Below, one piece after another: positions 1-6,066 of a stretch of DNA of 7,724 nucleotides. A program made the translations under genes and the position numbers. Under the pieces are notes generated by a model that did not search any database, was not told the origin of the DNA, and saw nothing but the letters and a program-made list of their open reading frames with translations. Source of the DNA: an uncultured Alphaproteobacteria bacterium (GTDB lineage: Bacteria; Pseudomonadota; Alphaproteobacteria; Rickettsiales; UBA1997); NCBI GenBank assembly GCA_903849835.1, contig CAINKA010000050.1:1-7724 (forward strand), written 5' to 3'. Each line of letters begins with the position of its first letter. Positions within the stretch are counted from its first letter, which is position 1.

Positions 1-13
1 ACTGTGCCATGAA

Positions 14-38
14 TCATGCTTCGACAGGCTCAGCATGA
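14..38. repeat. Inverted repeat (7-bp arms) downstream of ribE
   Basis: The arms TCATGCT (14-20) and AGCATGA (32-38) are perfect inverse complements around an 11-base spacer, TCGACAGGCTC. The element starts 15 bases beyond the ribE stop. On the minus strand the hairpin is not followed by a T-run, so it is a poor intrinsic terminator. From memory, very similar sequences (CTTCGACAGGCTCAGCATGACA) occur as dispersed intergenic repeats in many bacterial genomes; this could not be checked here. It may still mark the 3' end of the operon or stabilise its message. Confidence 0.6.
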
Positions 39-52
39 CATTGAGTGAGTTT

Positions 53-661
53 TTAGAATCTATTCATTTTCTCAACATACCTCGCAATTGCATCAATTTC
101 CAAATTCACAAAATCTCCAATTTTTAAATTTTGAAAATTCGTGTTTGAAAATGTGTGAGGAATAATATTCACGGTGAAAGAATTTTTTGTAACTTCATTC
201 ACGGTGAGCGACACGCCGTCGAGTGTGATGGAGCCTTTCTCGGCGACGAATGTCATTAATTTTTTTTCTGCAGAAAAAATAAATTGATGCGAATTTTTTA
301 TTGGTTTGATCGCGGTGATTTTTGCAATTCCATCGACATGACCCGAAACCAAATGTCCGCCAAGCTCATCGCCAACTCTCAAAGAAAATTCCAAATTCAC
401 CAATTGAGAAATTTTCCAATTTTTTAAATTAGTTTTTTTGTAAGTTTCATCTGACGCTTGAAAAGAAAAAATAATTTTTTTTCCGATTATTTTTTTTTCA
501 ATCAAGGTTAGACAAATGCCGTTGCAGGCAATGGAGCAGCCGATCGCGAGTGGGCGCTTGATTCGATTTTTTTCTGTCGAAATTTTGAGCAGCAAATCTT
601 TTTTTGCGTTAAAATTTAACGCTTCAACTTTTCCTAGATTTGTGATGATGCCGGTGAACAT
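53..661 (-). CDS. ribE: Riboflavin synthase, alpha subunit
   Basis: This enzyme dismutates two molecules of 6,7-dimethyl-8-ribityllumazine to riboflavin and 5-amino-6-ribitylamino-uracil, the last step of riboflavin synthesis, in the cytosol. The 202-residue product has the two lumazine-binding barrels of the family: residues 1 to about 97, starting with the signature MFTGII and containing NGICLTL (47-53), and about 98-195, with GGHLVSGHVDG (101-111), ITLDGVSLTVNEV (145-157) and IIPHT (166-170). Length is normal for the family (about 200). I chose ATG at 661 because MFTGI is the conserved N-terminus; an in-frame TTG at 670 would add three residues. An AGGAAGG inside the end of rpoH (684-690) lies 22 bases from the ATG, too far for a usual ribosome site. 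The gene follows rpoH by 11 bases. It is very A/T-rich, with A-runs of 8-9 on the coding strand. No other rib gene is visible in the window. Confidence 0.95.
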   Translation of the reverse strand: MFTGIITNLGKVEALNFNAKKDLLLKISTEKNRIKRPLAIGCSIACNGICLTLIEKKIIGKKIIFSFQASDETYKKTNLKNWKISQLVNLEFSLRVGDELGGHLVSGHVDGIAKITAIKPIKNSHQFIFSAEKKLMTFVAEKGSITLDGVSLTVNEVTKNSFTVNIIPHTFSNTNFQNLKIGDFVNLEIDAIARYVEKMNRF

Positions 662-672
662 GCGATTCAAAT

Positions 673-1548
673 TTATTTTTTAGCCTTCCTAATTACTTCC
701 CGAATTTTCTTAATCGCACTTTCTTCAATTTGCCTGATGCGCTCTCTCGACACTTTGTAGATCTGGCTCAGCTCCTCTAAGGTCATGGAATCTTCAGACA
801 TTTGGCGCTTGATCAAAATATCTTTTTCGCGCTCGTTTAAAGTTTCGAAAGCGATCTTGAAAATTTCTTGCTGACGAAATCTTTCCTGATTTGCGATTGC
901 GATTTGCTCTTGGCTGTCATCATTTGAGGCCATCAGATCGACTACTTCCGTAGCGTCGTCAGCATCTCCAACAAAATTATTTAGCGAAGTGTCTGATTGA
1001 GAAAGTCGCGAATTCATTTCCGAAACTTCTTTTTCTGAAACGTTTAAATCGGATGCGATTCGCGAAACTTCTTCGGGGAGAAGCGTGCCATTGGAAGAGG
1101 TCGCGATTCTTTTTTTGATTTTGTGCAAATTAAAAAAAAGTTTTTTCTGCGCCAAAGTTGTGCCGATTTTTACGAGCGACCAAGAGCGCAAAATATATTC
1201 CTGCATGTAAGCGCGAATCCACCACATGGCGTAAGTAGCGAATCGGAAGCCTTTTTTCGGATCGAATTTTTTTACCGCTTGCATCAATCCCACATTTCCT
1301 TCCGACACTAAATCGACCAAAGGCAATCCATAATTTCTGAATTTCCCTGCCATTTTTGCAACCAAGCGCAAGTGGCTTTGGATCAGCATTTTCGCGGCTT
1401 CTTTGTCTCCTGTTTCTGCGAATTTAGTTCCGTATCTCAGTTCTTCTTCAGCAGTGAGAATCGGGAATTTTTGTATTTCGCGCAGGTAGCGGAGAAAGCC
1501 AGTTTCGCTAGATTTGACGAGATCACGATTTTTTTTGGGAGGGAGCAT
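673..1548 (-). CDS. rpoH: RNA polymerase sigma-32 factor (heat-shock sigma factor) RpoH
   Basis: This alternative sigma factor binds core RNA polymerase and directs it to heat-shock promoters. The 291-residue protein lacks region 1.1, as expected for RpoH. Visible parts in order are: region 2.1 (about 17-73, YLREIQKFPIL); the core-binding region 2.2 (about 74-96, GLPLVDLVSEGNVGLMQAVK); region 2.3/2.4 for -10 recognition (about 100-128, GFRFATYAMWWIRAYMQEYI); the RpoH-specific box QKKLFFNLH (134-142); and region 4 (about 226-288) with a helix-turn-helix at about 257-283. The RpoH box separates it from RpoD and RpoS. Its last residue is His, where Arg is typical. The start is ATG at 1548, with no clear Shine-Dalgarno. 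Codons 5-7 contain a run of eight A. It lies 22 bases after the prepilin gene and 11 before ribE. No convincing promoter of its own was found, which is unusual for a gene normally regulated separately. Confidence 0.96.
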   Translation of the reverse strand: MLPPKKNRDLVKSSETGFLRYLREIQKFPILTAEEELRYGTKFAETGDKEAAKMLIQSHLRLVAKMAGKFRNYGLPLVDLVSEGNVGLMQAVKKFDPKKGFRFATYAMWWIRAYMQEYILRSWSLVKIGTTLAQKKLFFNLHKIKKRIATSSNGTLLPEEVSRIASDLNVSEKEVSEMNSRLSQSDTSLNNFVGDADDATEVVDLMASNDDSQEQIAIANQERFRQQEIFKIAFETLNEREKDILIKRQMSEDSMTLEELSQIYKVSRERIRQIEESAIKKIREVIRKAKK

Positions 1549-1566
1549 TTGATTAGTTTGAATACA

Positions 1567-1578
1567 GGCTCTAGAGCC
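1567..1578. repeat. 12-bp perfect palindrome at the prepilin stop codon
   Basis: GGCTCTAGAGCC is a perfect palindrome. It contains the TAG stop codon of the prepilin gene (1571-1573) and ends 19 bases upstream of the rpoH start. With no loop it cannot form a good RNA hairpin, so if it has a function it is more likely a dyad protein-binding site. A chance palindrome is also possible. Confidence 0.4.
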
Positions 1579-2548
1579 CCGTCACAGTAATCTGATATTT
1601 TTTCGACAAATAGCTCATCACGTCTTTCCTTTCCTGAAGTTTGAGCGGGCGGTTGTAGACGATTACTTCGGAAATTAATCCGACAAAACCATATGGTCCT
1701 ACATTGCATCTGTCGGCGCCGATGGTGAGGCCTTTTGAATCCACCGAGGGTCCAGTGACTGCGCCGCCCCCAATCATTGCGCCGACATTATCCGTTCCGC
1801 CATTATTTTGGTAAAGTTTAGTAGATGAGCCGTTAATATAGGCGACAATAAGGATGTCTTTACCAATAGAAATATTTGCTGGGTTTGTTGATGTTCCAAA
1901 AAGTGCACTGCCGGTGTAAATGCTTGATGGTGATAAATATAGATCTGCGAAGTATGTGCTGCCTCCGCATGTATAATCAAAAAGTTCTACAGCTCCACCT
2001 CCCCAACTGGTAAGTTTGGCGACAACGAATATGGTGCGTTGCCTAAGAGATCCCTGATAAAAATCTGGCAAAGTTAATGGTCCAGTGCCGTTAAATTTTA
2101 AGCTCGGAAGTTTCCCAATCCCGTCCGGTTGGTAAGTTATGGGCGTAATTGTATTTATTGTGCATGAGTCCCCTATGGCACAAACCGGAGCTGGCGCCAA
2201 AGCTTGACCCATTAGCGTAAGTGTATTTCTTTGATTCGCGATTGAGTTTGGACTGATGTCATACCAAGCGGTAATCGGCGCATCTTCGTAAACCTCGCTT
2301 TCACTGAGGGAGGCTTTCATGGAAGTTTCATACCATGCCAACAGCCCGCTAATTTTTGGAACTGGAGAATTCGAGGTGAATGATCTCGCATTCATCAGCC
2401 GCGCTAAGCTTACCAAATGTCCGCCTTTTACGATTCCTACAACCATCACGCTGATGATTAGCAAAACGATGGAAAGTTCGATTAGTGAGAAGGCGGAGTT
2501 AGGCGTTAGGTGTAAGGCGTTAGGCGTAAGGCGGCGTTGTAGTTTCAT
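1571..2548 (-). CDS. Prepilin-like protein with type IV N-terminal methylation motif and probable lectin-like (LamG/ConA-fold) domain
   Basis: The product has 325 residues from ATG at 2548; an in-frame TTG at 2560 is less likely. The leader is 19 residues (MKLQRRLTPNALHLTPNSA), followed by the class III signal FSLIELSIVLLIISVMVVG. This has Phe at mature position 1, Glu at position 5 and a roughly 20-residue hydrophobic helix, the hallmark of type IV pilins and type II secretion pseudopilins. The residue before cleavage is Ala, where Gly is nearly universal. The remaining roughly 270 residues hold GLLAWYE, a WYDIS segment, two Cys close together (APVCAIGDSC), Cys in DYTCGG and DRCN, and a C-terminal GFVGLISEVIVYNRPL...YLSKKY segment typical of LamG/concanavalin-like domains. 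It is probably an envelope-anchored minor pilin or pseudopilin displaying a carbohydrate-binding-like domain; the ligand is unknown. Its ATG overlaps the gcvPB stop by one base (TAATG). No other pilus gene is visible. Confidence 0.85.
   Translation of the reverse strand: MKLQRRLTPNALHLTPNSAFSLIELSIVLLIISVMVVGIVKGGHLVSLARLMNARSFTSNSPVPKISGLLAWYETSMKASLSESEVYEDAPITAWYDISPNSIANQRNTLTLMGQALAPAPVCAIGDSCTINTITPITYQPDGIGKLPSLKFNGTGPLTLPDFYQGSLRQRTIFVVAKLTSWGGGAVELFDYTCGGSTYFADLYLSPSSIYTGSALFGTSTNPANISIGKDILIVAYINGSSTKLYQNNGGTDNVGAMIGGGAVTGPSVDSKGLTIGADRCNVGPYGFVGLISEVIVYNRPLKLQERKDVMSYLSKKYQITVTGL
2498..2532. repeat. Five-unit 7-bp tandem repeat inside the prepilin leader
   Basis: Read on the plus strand the units are GTTAGGC, GTTAGGT, GTAAGGC, GTTAGGC and GTAAGGC, an imperfect heptamer array without gaps. 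On the coding (minus) strand it encodes the leader part around LTPNALHLTPN. Because 7 is not a multiple of 3, three units make a 7-residue protein period, seen as LTPNALH followed by LTPNSAF. The gain or loss of one unit would shift the frame between the start codon and the pilin domain. Confidence 0.85.
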
Positions 2549-4038
2549 TAGGCGAACCAAGTTGTTATTGGGGTTTTGGCGGCTCTTACATCATCCAATC
2601 TTTTTCTTGGGGTTGAGAGTGGATAGTTGTGGAAGCGGTCTCCGCGGCCTTCGGCGATTTCTTTCGCGATGTGGAGCATTGTTGCGACGAACTGGTCGAT
2701 TGTTTCTTTGGTTTCGGTTTCTGTCGGCTCAATCAGCATCGCGCCGGAAACGACGAGGGGGAAGAAGACGGTCATTGGGTGAATGCCGAATTCGATCAAG
2801 GCTTTGGCGATGTCGAGCGTTGAGATGCCTTGCGCTTTTTGGATTTTATCCGTCAGCAAACATTCATGCATGCAGTTGCCAGAAAACGGCACGTGGAAGT
2901 GATTTTTCAATTTTGCCAAAATGTAATTGGCGCTGAGCACCGCATCTTCCGCAACTTTTTGTAAACCGTCACTACCGTGCGAAAGCATGTAGGCCAATGC
3001 GCGGACATGCATTCCGAATTGGCCGTTAAAGCCTTTTACTTTGCCGCAAGAATTTTTTGGCGCGACGAGTTGGTAAATTTCGCCAGTTTTTTCGACGTGA
3101 GGAGTTGGTAAAAATTCTGCAAGTTCTGCGCGCACTGCGATTGGTCCAGAACCCGGACCGCCTCCGCCATGTGGAGTTGAAAAAGTTTTGTGTAAATTGA
3201 AATGCATAACATCGACGCCGATATCTGCGGGGCGCACTTTGCCGACGATGGCGTTGTAGTTGGCGCCGTCGCAATAAAAATAAGCGCCGACGGAGTGGAT
3301 GAGTTCGGCGATTTCAGGAATATTTTTTTCGAATTTTCCGCAAGTGTTGGGGTTGGTGATCATCGTGCCGGCGATGTTGCTGCCATGTTCAGCGATTAAT
3401 TTTTTGAACAAATCAAGATCGATCAAGCCTTCGGAATTTGACGGAATGACTTTGATTTGAAAGCCGCACATCGCTGCCGTTGCTGGGTTGGTGCCATGCG
3501 CTGAATCTGGAATCAAAACGATTTTGCGATGCCCTTCACCTTTTTTCTCGTGCGCTTTTTTAATCACCAACATGCCAGCAAGCTCACCTTGCGCGCCCGC
3601 AGCAGGAGCGAGCGAAACTGCGCCAAGCCCAGTCAAAGTCGCGAGCCAATTTTGTAAATTAAACATCAATTCCAATGCGCCTTGAACGGTGGATTGATCT
3701 TGCAACGGGTGAATGTCGCCAAAGCCCTCAAGGCGCGCTAGCTTTTCGTTGAGGCGTGGATTGTGTTTCATCGTGCAAGAACCGAGCGGATAAAATCCGG
3801 CATCGATCGAATAATTCTGGTTCGAGAGGCGCACGAAATGACGAATCACTTGCGGCTCATTGACTTGCGCAAGTCCGATTTCCTCACGTTTTTTTTGCCC
3901 AGTGCGGATGGAAAAATTTGCAACCTCCGGCAAATCCACGCCACAAGCGCCAGCGCGAGTTTGTTTGATGAGGAGTTCAGTTTCGTGGCGTAGGCCGCCG
4001 ATTTCCCGAGGGGAAAATTCTTTCGGAGAGGAGGTCAT
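2548..4038 (-). CDS. gcvPB: Glycine dehydrogenase (decarboxylating) subunit 2, GcvPB
   Basis: This is the C-terminal half of the glycine cleavage P-protein. Together with GcvPA it decarboxylates glycine using pyridoxal phosphate and passes the aminomethyl group to the lipoyl arm of GcvH, in the cytosol. The 496-residue protein contains the PLP-lysine motif HFNLHKTFSTPHGGGGPGSG, with the Schiff-base lysine expected at K284. Other family motifs are YPLGSCTMKHNPR (83-95), SAHGTNPATA (179-188), YCDGANYNA (255-263) and EPTETE (437-442). The length is typical of the bacterial split form (about 480-520). The start ATG at 4038 overlaps the stop of the DUF2442 gene in the sequence ATGA, which suggests translational coupling. 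The end overlaps the prepilin ATG by one base. Unlike the usual order, gcvPB does not directly follow gcvPA; two small genes lie between them. Confidence 0.96.
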   Translation of the reverse strand: MTSSPKEFSPREIGGLRHETELLIKQTRAGACGVDLPEVANFSIRTGQKKREEIGLAQVNEPQVIRHFVRLSNQNYSIDAGFYPLGSCTMKHNPRLNEKLARLEGFGDIHPLQDQSTVQGALELMFNLQNWLATLTGLGAVSLAPAAGAQGELAGMLVIKKAHEKKGEGHRKIVLIPDSAHGTNPATAAMCGFQIKVIPSNSEGLIDLDLFKKLIAEHGSNIAGTMITNPNTCGKFEKNIPEIAELIHSVGAYFYCDGANYNAIVGKVRPADIGVDVMHFNLHKTFSTPHGGGGPGSGPIAVRAELAEFLPTPHVEKTGEIYQLVAPKNSCGKVKGFNGQFGMHVRALAYMLSHGSDGLQKVAEDAVLSANYILAKLKNHFHVPFSGNCMHECLLTDKIQKAQGISTLDIAKALIEFGIHPMTVFFPLVVSGAMLIEPTETETKETIDQFVATMLHIAKEIAEGRGDRFHNYPLSTPRKRLDDVRAAKTPITTWFA

Positions 4039-4295
4039 TTTTTCTTTTTATTTTGTTGGATTAGTAATTCGTAAAGAGATTCGGGAGCGAGGTCAGCCTC
4101 ATTTTGCCAAGCGATTGTATCGCCAACAATTTTAAAATTTTTGAAGTAGTTCACGTCTTGCAAAGGAGTAAAAACTCCGCCTCTATTTTTTAAGGTTTTA
4201 GCCAAGTTAATTTCGCCACTTTTTCCGTCGGCAAATTTGAGCCAAACCCTGTAATCCTCTACGTATTTTGCGCTTTTGACCAAGTAATTAAGCAT
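4035..4295 (-). CDS. Small DUF2442-family protein
   Basis: This 86-residue protein fits the DUF2442 pattern: VEDYRVWLKFADGKSGEINL (12-31), GGVFTPLQD (39-47), a Phe/GDTIAW segment (54-63) and DLAPESLYELL (68-78). It ends in a Lys-rich tail (QNKKKK). The function is not established. Members often sit beside DUF4160 genes, as here with only 3 bases between them. This arrangement has led to suggestions of a toxin-antitoxin-like or mobile cassette pair, but I know of no firm proof. There is no helix-turn-helix, signal peptide or membrane segment. Its stop overlaps the gcvPB start by 4 bases (ATGA), so ribosomes finishing here could re-initiate on gcvPB. No Shine-Dalgarno is visible before its own ATG. 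Confidence 0.85.
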   Translation of the reverse strand: MLNYLVKSAKYVEDYRVWLKFADGKSGEINLAKTLKNRGGVFTPLQDVNYFKNFKIVGDTIAWQNEADLAPESLYELLIQQNKKKK

Positions 4296-4298
4296 AGG

Positions 4299-4556
4299 TT
4301 ATTTTAAAGGTTTTATTTTATTTAAAGGCTGGCTTTTGGATGCCAATTTCCAGTCTTCTAGCAATTCTTTTTTATGAATTTCGTACCATTCGAGCACTGC
4401 TCGCAAAGGTTTTTTTGGAAATCGACCTTCAATAATTCCGGTCTCGATTTCTACTGAAATGGCGTAATCCCCATATTTTGCATGAAAATGTGGAGGGTTG
4501 TGTTCGTTGTGAAAGATGTAAATTACGATTCCAAGAAAGCGGCTGATTTCAGGCAT
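4299..4556 (-). CDS. Small DUF4160-family protein
   Basis: This 85-residue protein has the DUF4160 signature: an N-terminal PEISRFLGIVIYIF strand region, the His-rich motif HNEHNPPHFHAKYGDY (16-31) with H16, H19, H23 and H25, and the second-half motif PLRAVLEWYEIHKKELLEDW (50-69) with E56, W57 and H61. The clustered His residues could bind metal or be catalytic; that is inference, as the biochemistry of the family is not known to me. It starts 37 bases after the gcvPA stop and ends 3 bases before the DUF2442 start, so the two small genes look like a unit. The start ATG at 4556 has no Shine-Dalgarno. The product has no signal peptide or membrane segment. A toxin-antitoxin-like role for the pair is possible but unproven. 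Confidence 0.87.
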   Translation of the reverse strand: MPEISRFLGIVIYIFHNEHNPPHFHAKYGDYAISVEIETGIIEGRFPKKPLRAVLEWYEIHKKELLEDWKLASKSQPLNKIKPLK

Positions 4557-4593
4557 AAATTTTTGGTGTTAAAGTTTATGGGTTTAGAAAAAT

Positions 4594-5871
4594 TTACTTC
4601 AAAATCTCCCTCAAAGTTTCGGCGAAAATTTTAATGTCAGAATCCGAAGTTAATTCACTCACCGCCACGACCATTTGATTGCCTTGCGCAAAGCCGCCGA
4701 TGATGTTTTTGGCGAGAAGTTTTTTGTTCACTTCGCTCGCGTCTCTCGTGAATTCAATCGTGAATTCGTTGAAGAAATTTTTATTCAAGATTTTTACGCC
4801 GCTCACTTGAGCCAGTGAATCCGCCAAGTCGCAGGCTTTTTTGTGATTGATCAAAGCCAGTTTTTTAAATCCGATTTCGCCAAGCAGTGACGCGTGAATT
4901 GTGAATGCAGTCGCGCACAACCCTTGATTCGAGCAAATGTTGGAAGTGGCTTTTTCGCGGCGGATGTGCTGTTCGCGGGCGTTGAGCGTGAGGACGTAGC
5001 CGAGTTTGTTGTCGGCATCCAAAGTTGCGCCGCAAATTCGGCCGGGCATTTGGCGAACAAATTCTTTTTTGCAGGCGAAAAATCCGAGCAGCGGGCCGCC
5101 GAAATTTAATCCGACTCCGATTGACGAAGCCTCACCAACCACGATGTCTGCTTGCTTCGGAGCTTCGAGCAAACCGAGTGCCAAAATTTCGTTGGTGACG
5201 ACGATTAAAAGCGCGCCGGCAGCGTCACATTTTTTTCTGACCTCGCCGAGATCAGAAATTTCGCCGTGAAAATCAGGATATTGTACAATGACGGCAGCGC
5301 AGGATTCGTCGATATTTTCAACAAATTTTGCGTCATTCAAATCGAGGTAAGTTTTGGTAACGTCGAGGTAATCGGGGTGAATATTTCCGACGGTCGCGAT
5401 GTTTTTGCGACCAGATTTAATGCGCAAAGCCATCAAGCACGCCTCCGCCATTGACGTGGCTCCGTCATACATCGAAGCATTGGCGATTTCCATTCCCGTA
5501 AGCAGCGCAATGATTGACTGAAATTGAAAAATAACCGCCAAAGTTCCTTGCGAAATTTCCGGTTGGTAAGGCGTGTAAGAAGTTAAAAATTCTGAACGCT
5601 GAATGATGTGGTCAACAGCGGCTGGGATGTGGTGCTTGTAGCAGCCAGCGCCCAAGAAAAACGGCCCAGCAGAAGCGGCGCGATTTTTTTTCGCTAGCGA
5701 GGCGAGGGCGGATTCAACCTCAATTTCACCTTGGTGATTCGGTAAATTTTCGAGCGGTTTTTGGAGTAAAAATTCTGCCGGAACTGCGTCGTAAAGTTGG
5801 TCAATTTTTGAGACACCAATTGCTTGCAACATTTCGCTGCGATCCTTTTCGGTCAAGGCTAAATAGCGCAT
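4594..5871 (-). CDS. gcvPA: Glycine dehydrogenase (decarboxylating) subunit 1, GcvPA
   Basis: This is the N-terminal half of the glycine cleavage P-protein, the partner of GcvPB in a heteromeric PLP enzyme. The 425-residue protein is slightly shorter than the common 440-450. Family motifs are GAGCYKHHIPAAVD (74-87), the segment from SYTPYQPEISQG (98-109), NASMYDGATSMAEA (131-144), GLNFGGPLLGFFA (254-266) and the stretch EQHIRREKATSNICSNQG (300-317). This half lacks the PLP-binding lysine, as expected, because it lies in GcvPB. The start ATG at 5871 (MRYLALTEKDRSEML) is the family-typical N-terminus. No Shine-Dalgarno lies in the A/T-rich leader. It is the first gene of the packed minus-strand block, after a 274-bp repeat-bearing gap. 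No gcvT or gcvH lies immediately upstream, where they are often found. Confidence 0.96.
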   Translation of the reverse strand: MRYLALTEKDRSEMLQAIGVSKIDQLYDAVPAEFLLQKPLENLPNHQGEIEVESALASLAKKNRAASAGPFFLGAGCYKHHIPAAVDHIIQRSEFLTSYTPYQPEISQGTLAVIFQFQSIIALLTGMEIANASMYDGATSMAEACLMALRIKSGRKNIATVGNIHPDYLDVTKTYLDLNDAKFVENIDESCAAVIVQYPDFHGEISDLGEVRKKCDAAGALLIVVTNEILALGLLEAPKQADIVVGEASSIGVGLNFGGPLLGFFACKKEFVRQMPGRICGATLDADNKLGYVLTLNAREQHIRREKATSNICSNQGLCATAFTIHASLLGEIGFKKLALINHKKACDLADSLAQVSGVKILNKNFFNEFTIEFTRDASEVNKKLLAKNIIGGFAQGNQMVVAVSELTSDSDIKIFAETLREILK

Positions 5872-5996
5872 TGTTTTTCGGAAATTAAGTTTTGGAAAAA
5901 ATAAAATGGGAGGCTTTTAAAAAGAGCGCGGGAAGGTATTTTTCGGGAAATAATTTTCAACGAATAAAAAGTTCAGCGAGCTTGGAGTAGTGTCCA

Positions 5997-6025
5997 GCTC
6001 CGGAGGATTTTCTCGCCGCGGATTC
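5997..6025. repeat. 29-bp direct repeat, copy 1
   Basis: This copy matches 6062-6090 at 27 of 29 positions, with differences at T/G near the left end and C/T in the CTCGCCGCGG versus CTCGTCGCGG part. The shared core is CCGGAGGATTTTCTCG. The period is 65 bp, with two hairpins in between. It is probably a partial copy of a dispersed non-coding repeat. Confidence 0.85.
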
Positions 6026-6032
6026 GTTCTAA

Positions 6033-6053
6033 ACCTCCTTTGAAAAAGGAGGT
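6033..6053. repeat. Hairpin pairing a Shine-Dalgarno with an anti-Shine-Dalgarno sequence
   Basis: ACCTCCTTT (6033-6041) and AAAGGAGGT (6045-6053) form a perfect 9-bp stem with a GAA loop; opening the last pair gives 8 bp and a 5-base loop. ACCTCCTTT equals the 3' end of typical bacterial 16S rRNA, and the other arm is its full complement. No T-run follows on either strand, so a simple intrinsic terminator is unlikely. No start codon follows the GGAGG arm at working distance. Confidence 0.8.
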
Positions 6054-6066
6054 GGCGCGCAGCGCC
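6054..6066. repeat. Short GC-rich hairpin next to the SD/anti-SD stem
   Basis: GGCGC and GCGCC form a 5-bp stem around GCA, directly abutting the preceding 9-bp stem and running into the second copy of the 29-bp repeat. The back-to-back hairpins are typical of a folded REP-like or small non-autonomous repeat element. Confidence 0.65.

Noticed and set aside
53..670. TTG at 670 as the ribE start
   Set aside because: It is three codons upstream of the conserved MFTGI N-terminus; the ATG at 661 fits the family better.
1549..1620. Promoter for rpoH within the prepilin 3' end (TTGTCG, 17 bases, TGTGAC)
   Set aside because: It has only four and three of six consensus matches, not enough to call.
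2319..2936. Plus-strand open frame of 205 codons across the prepilin/gcvPB junction
   Set aside because: It spans two well-supported minus-strand genes, is Arg/Leu/Phe-rich without any family motif, and is best explained as a shadow frame.
5899..5915. CCTCCCATTTT on the minus strand resembling a heat-shock -10 (CCCCATTT)
   Set aside because: No CTTGAA-type -35 lies 13-15 bases upstream, so an RpoH promoter is not supported.
5930..5959. Candidate promoter for gcvPA: TTGAAA (5959-5954) with TACCTT 16 bases downstream on the minus strand
   Set aside because: The -35 fits but the -10 matches only three of six consensus positions, and the region is A/T-rich, so chance matches are expected.
6033..6053. 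Hairpin as intrinsic terminator of the LRR gene
   Set aside because: The stem is good, but no T-run follows on the minus strand and it lies about 90 bases past the stop.
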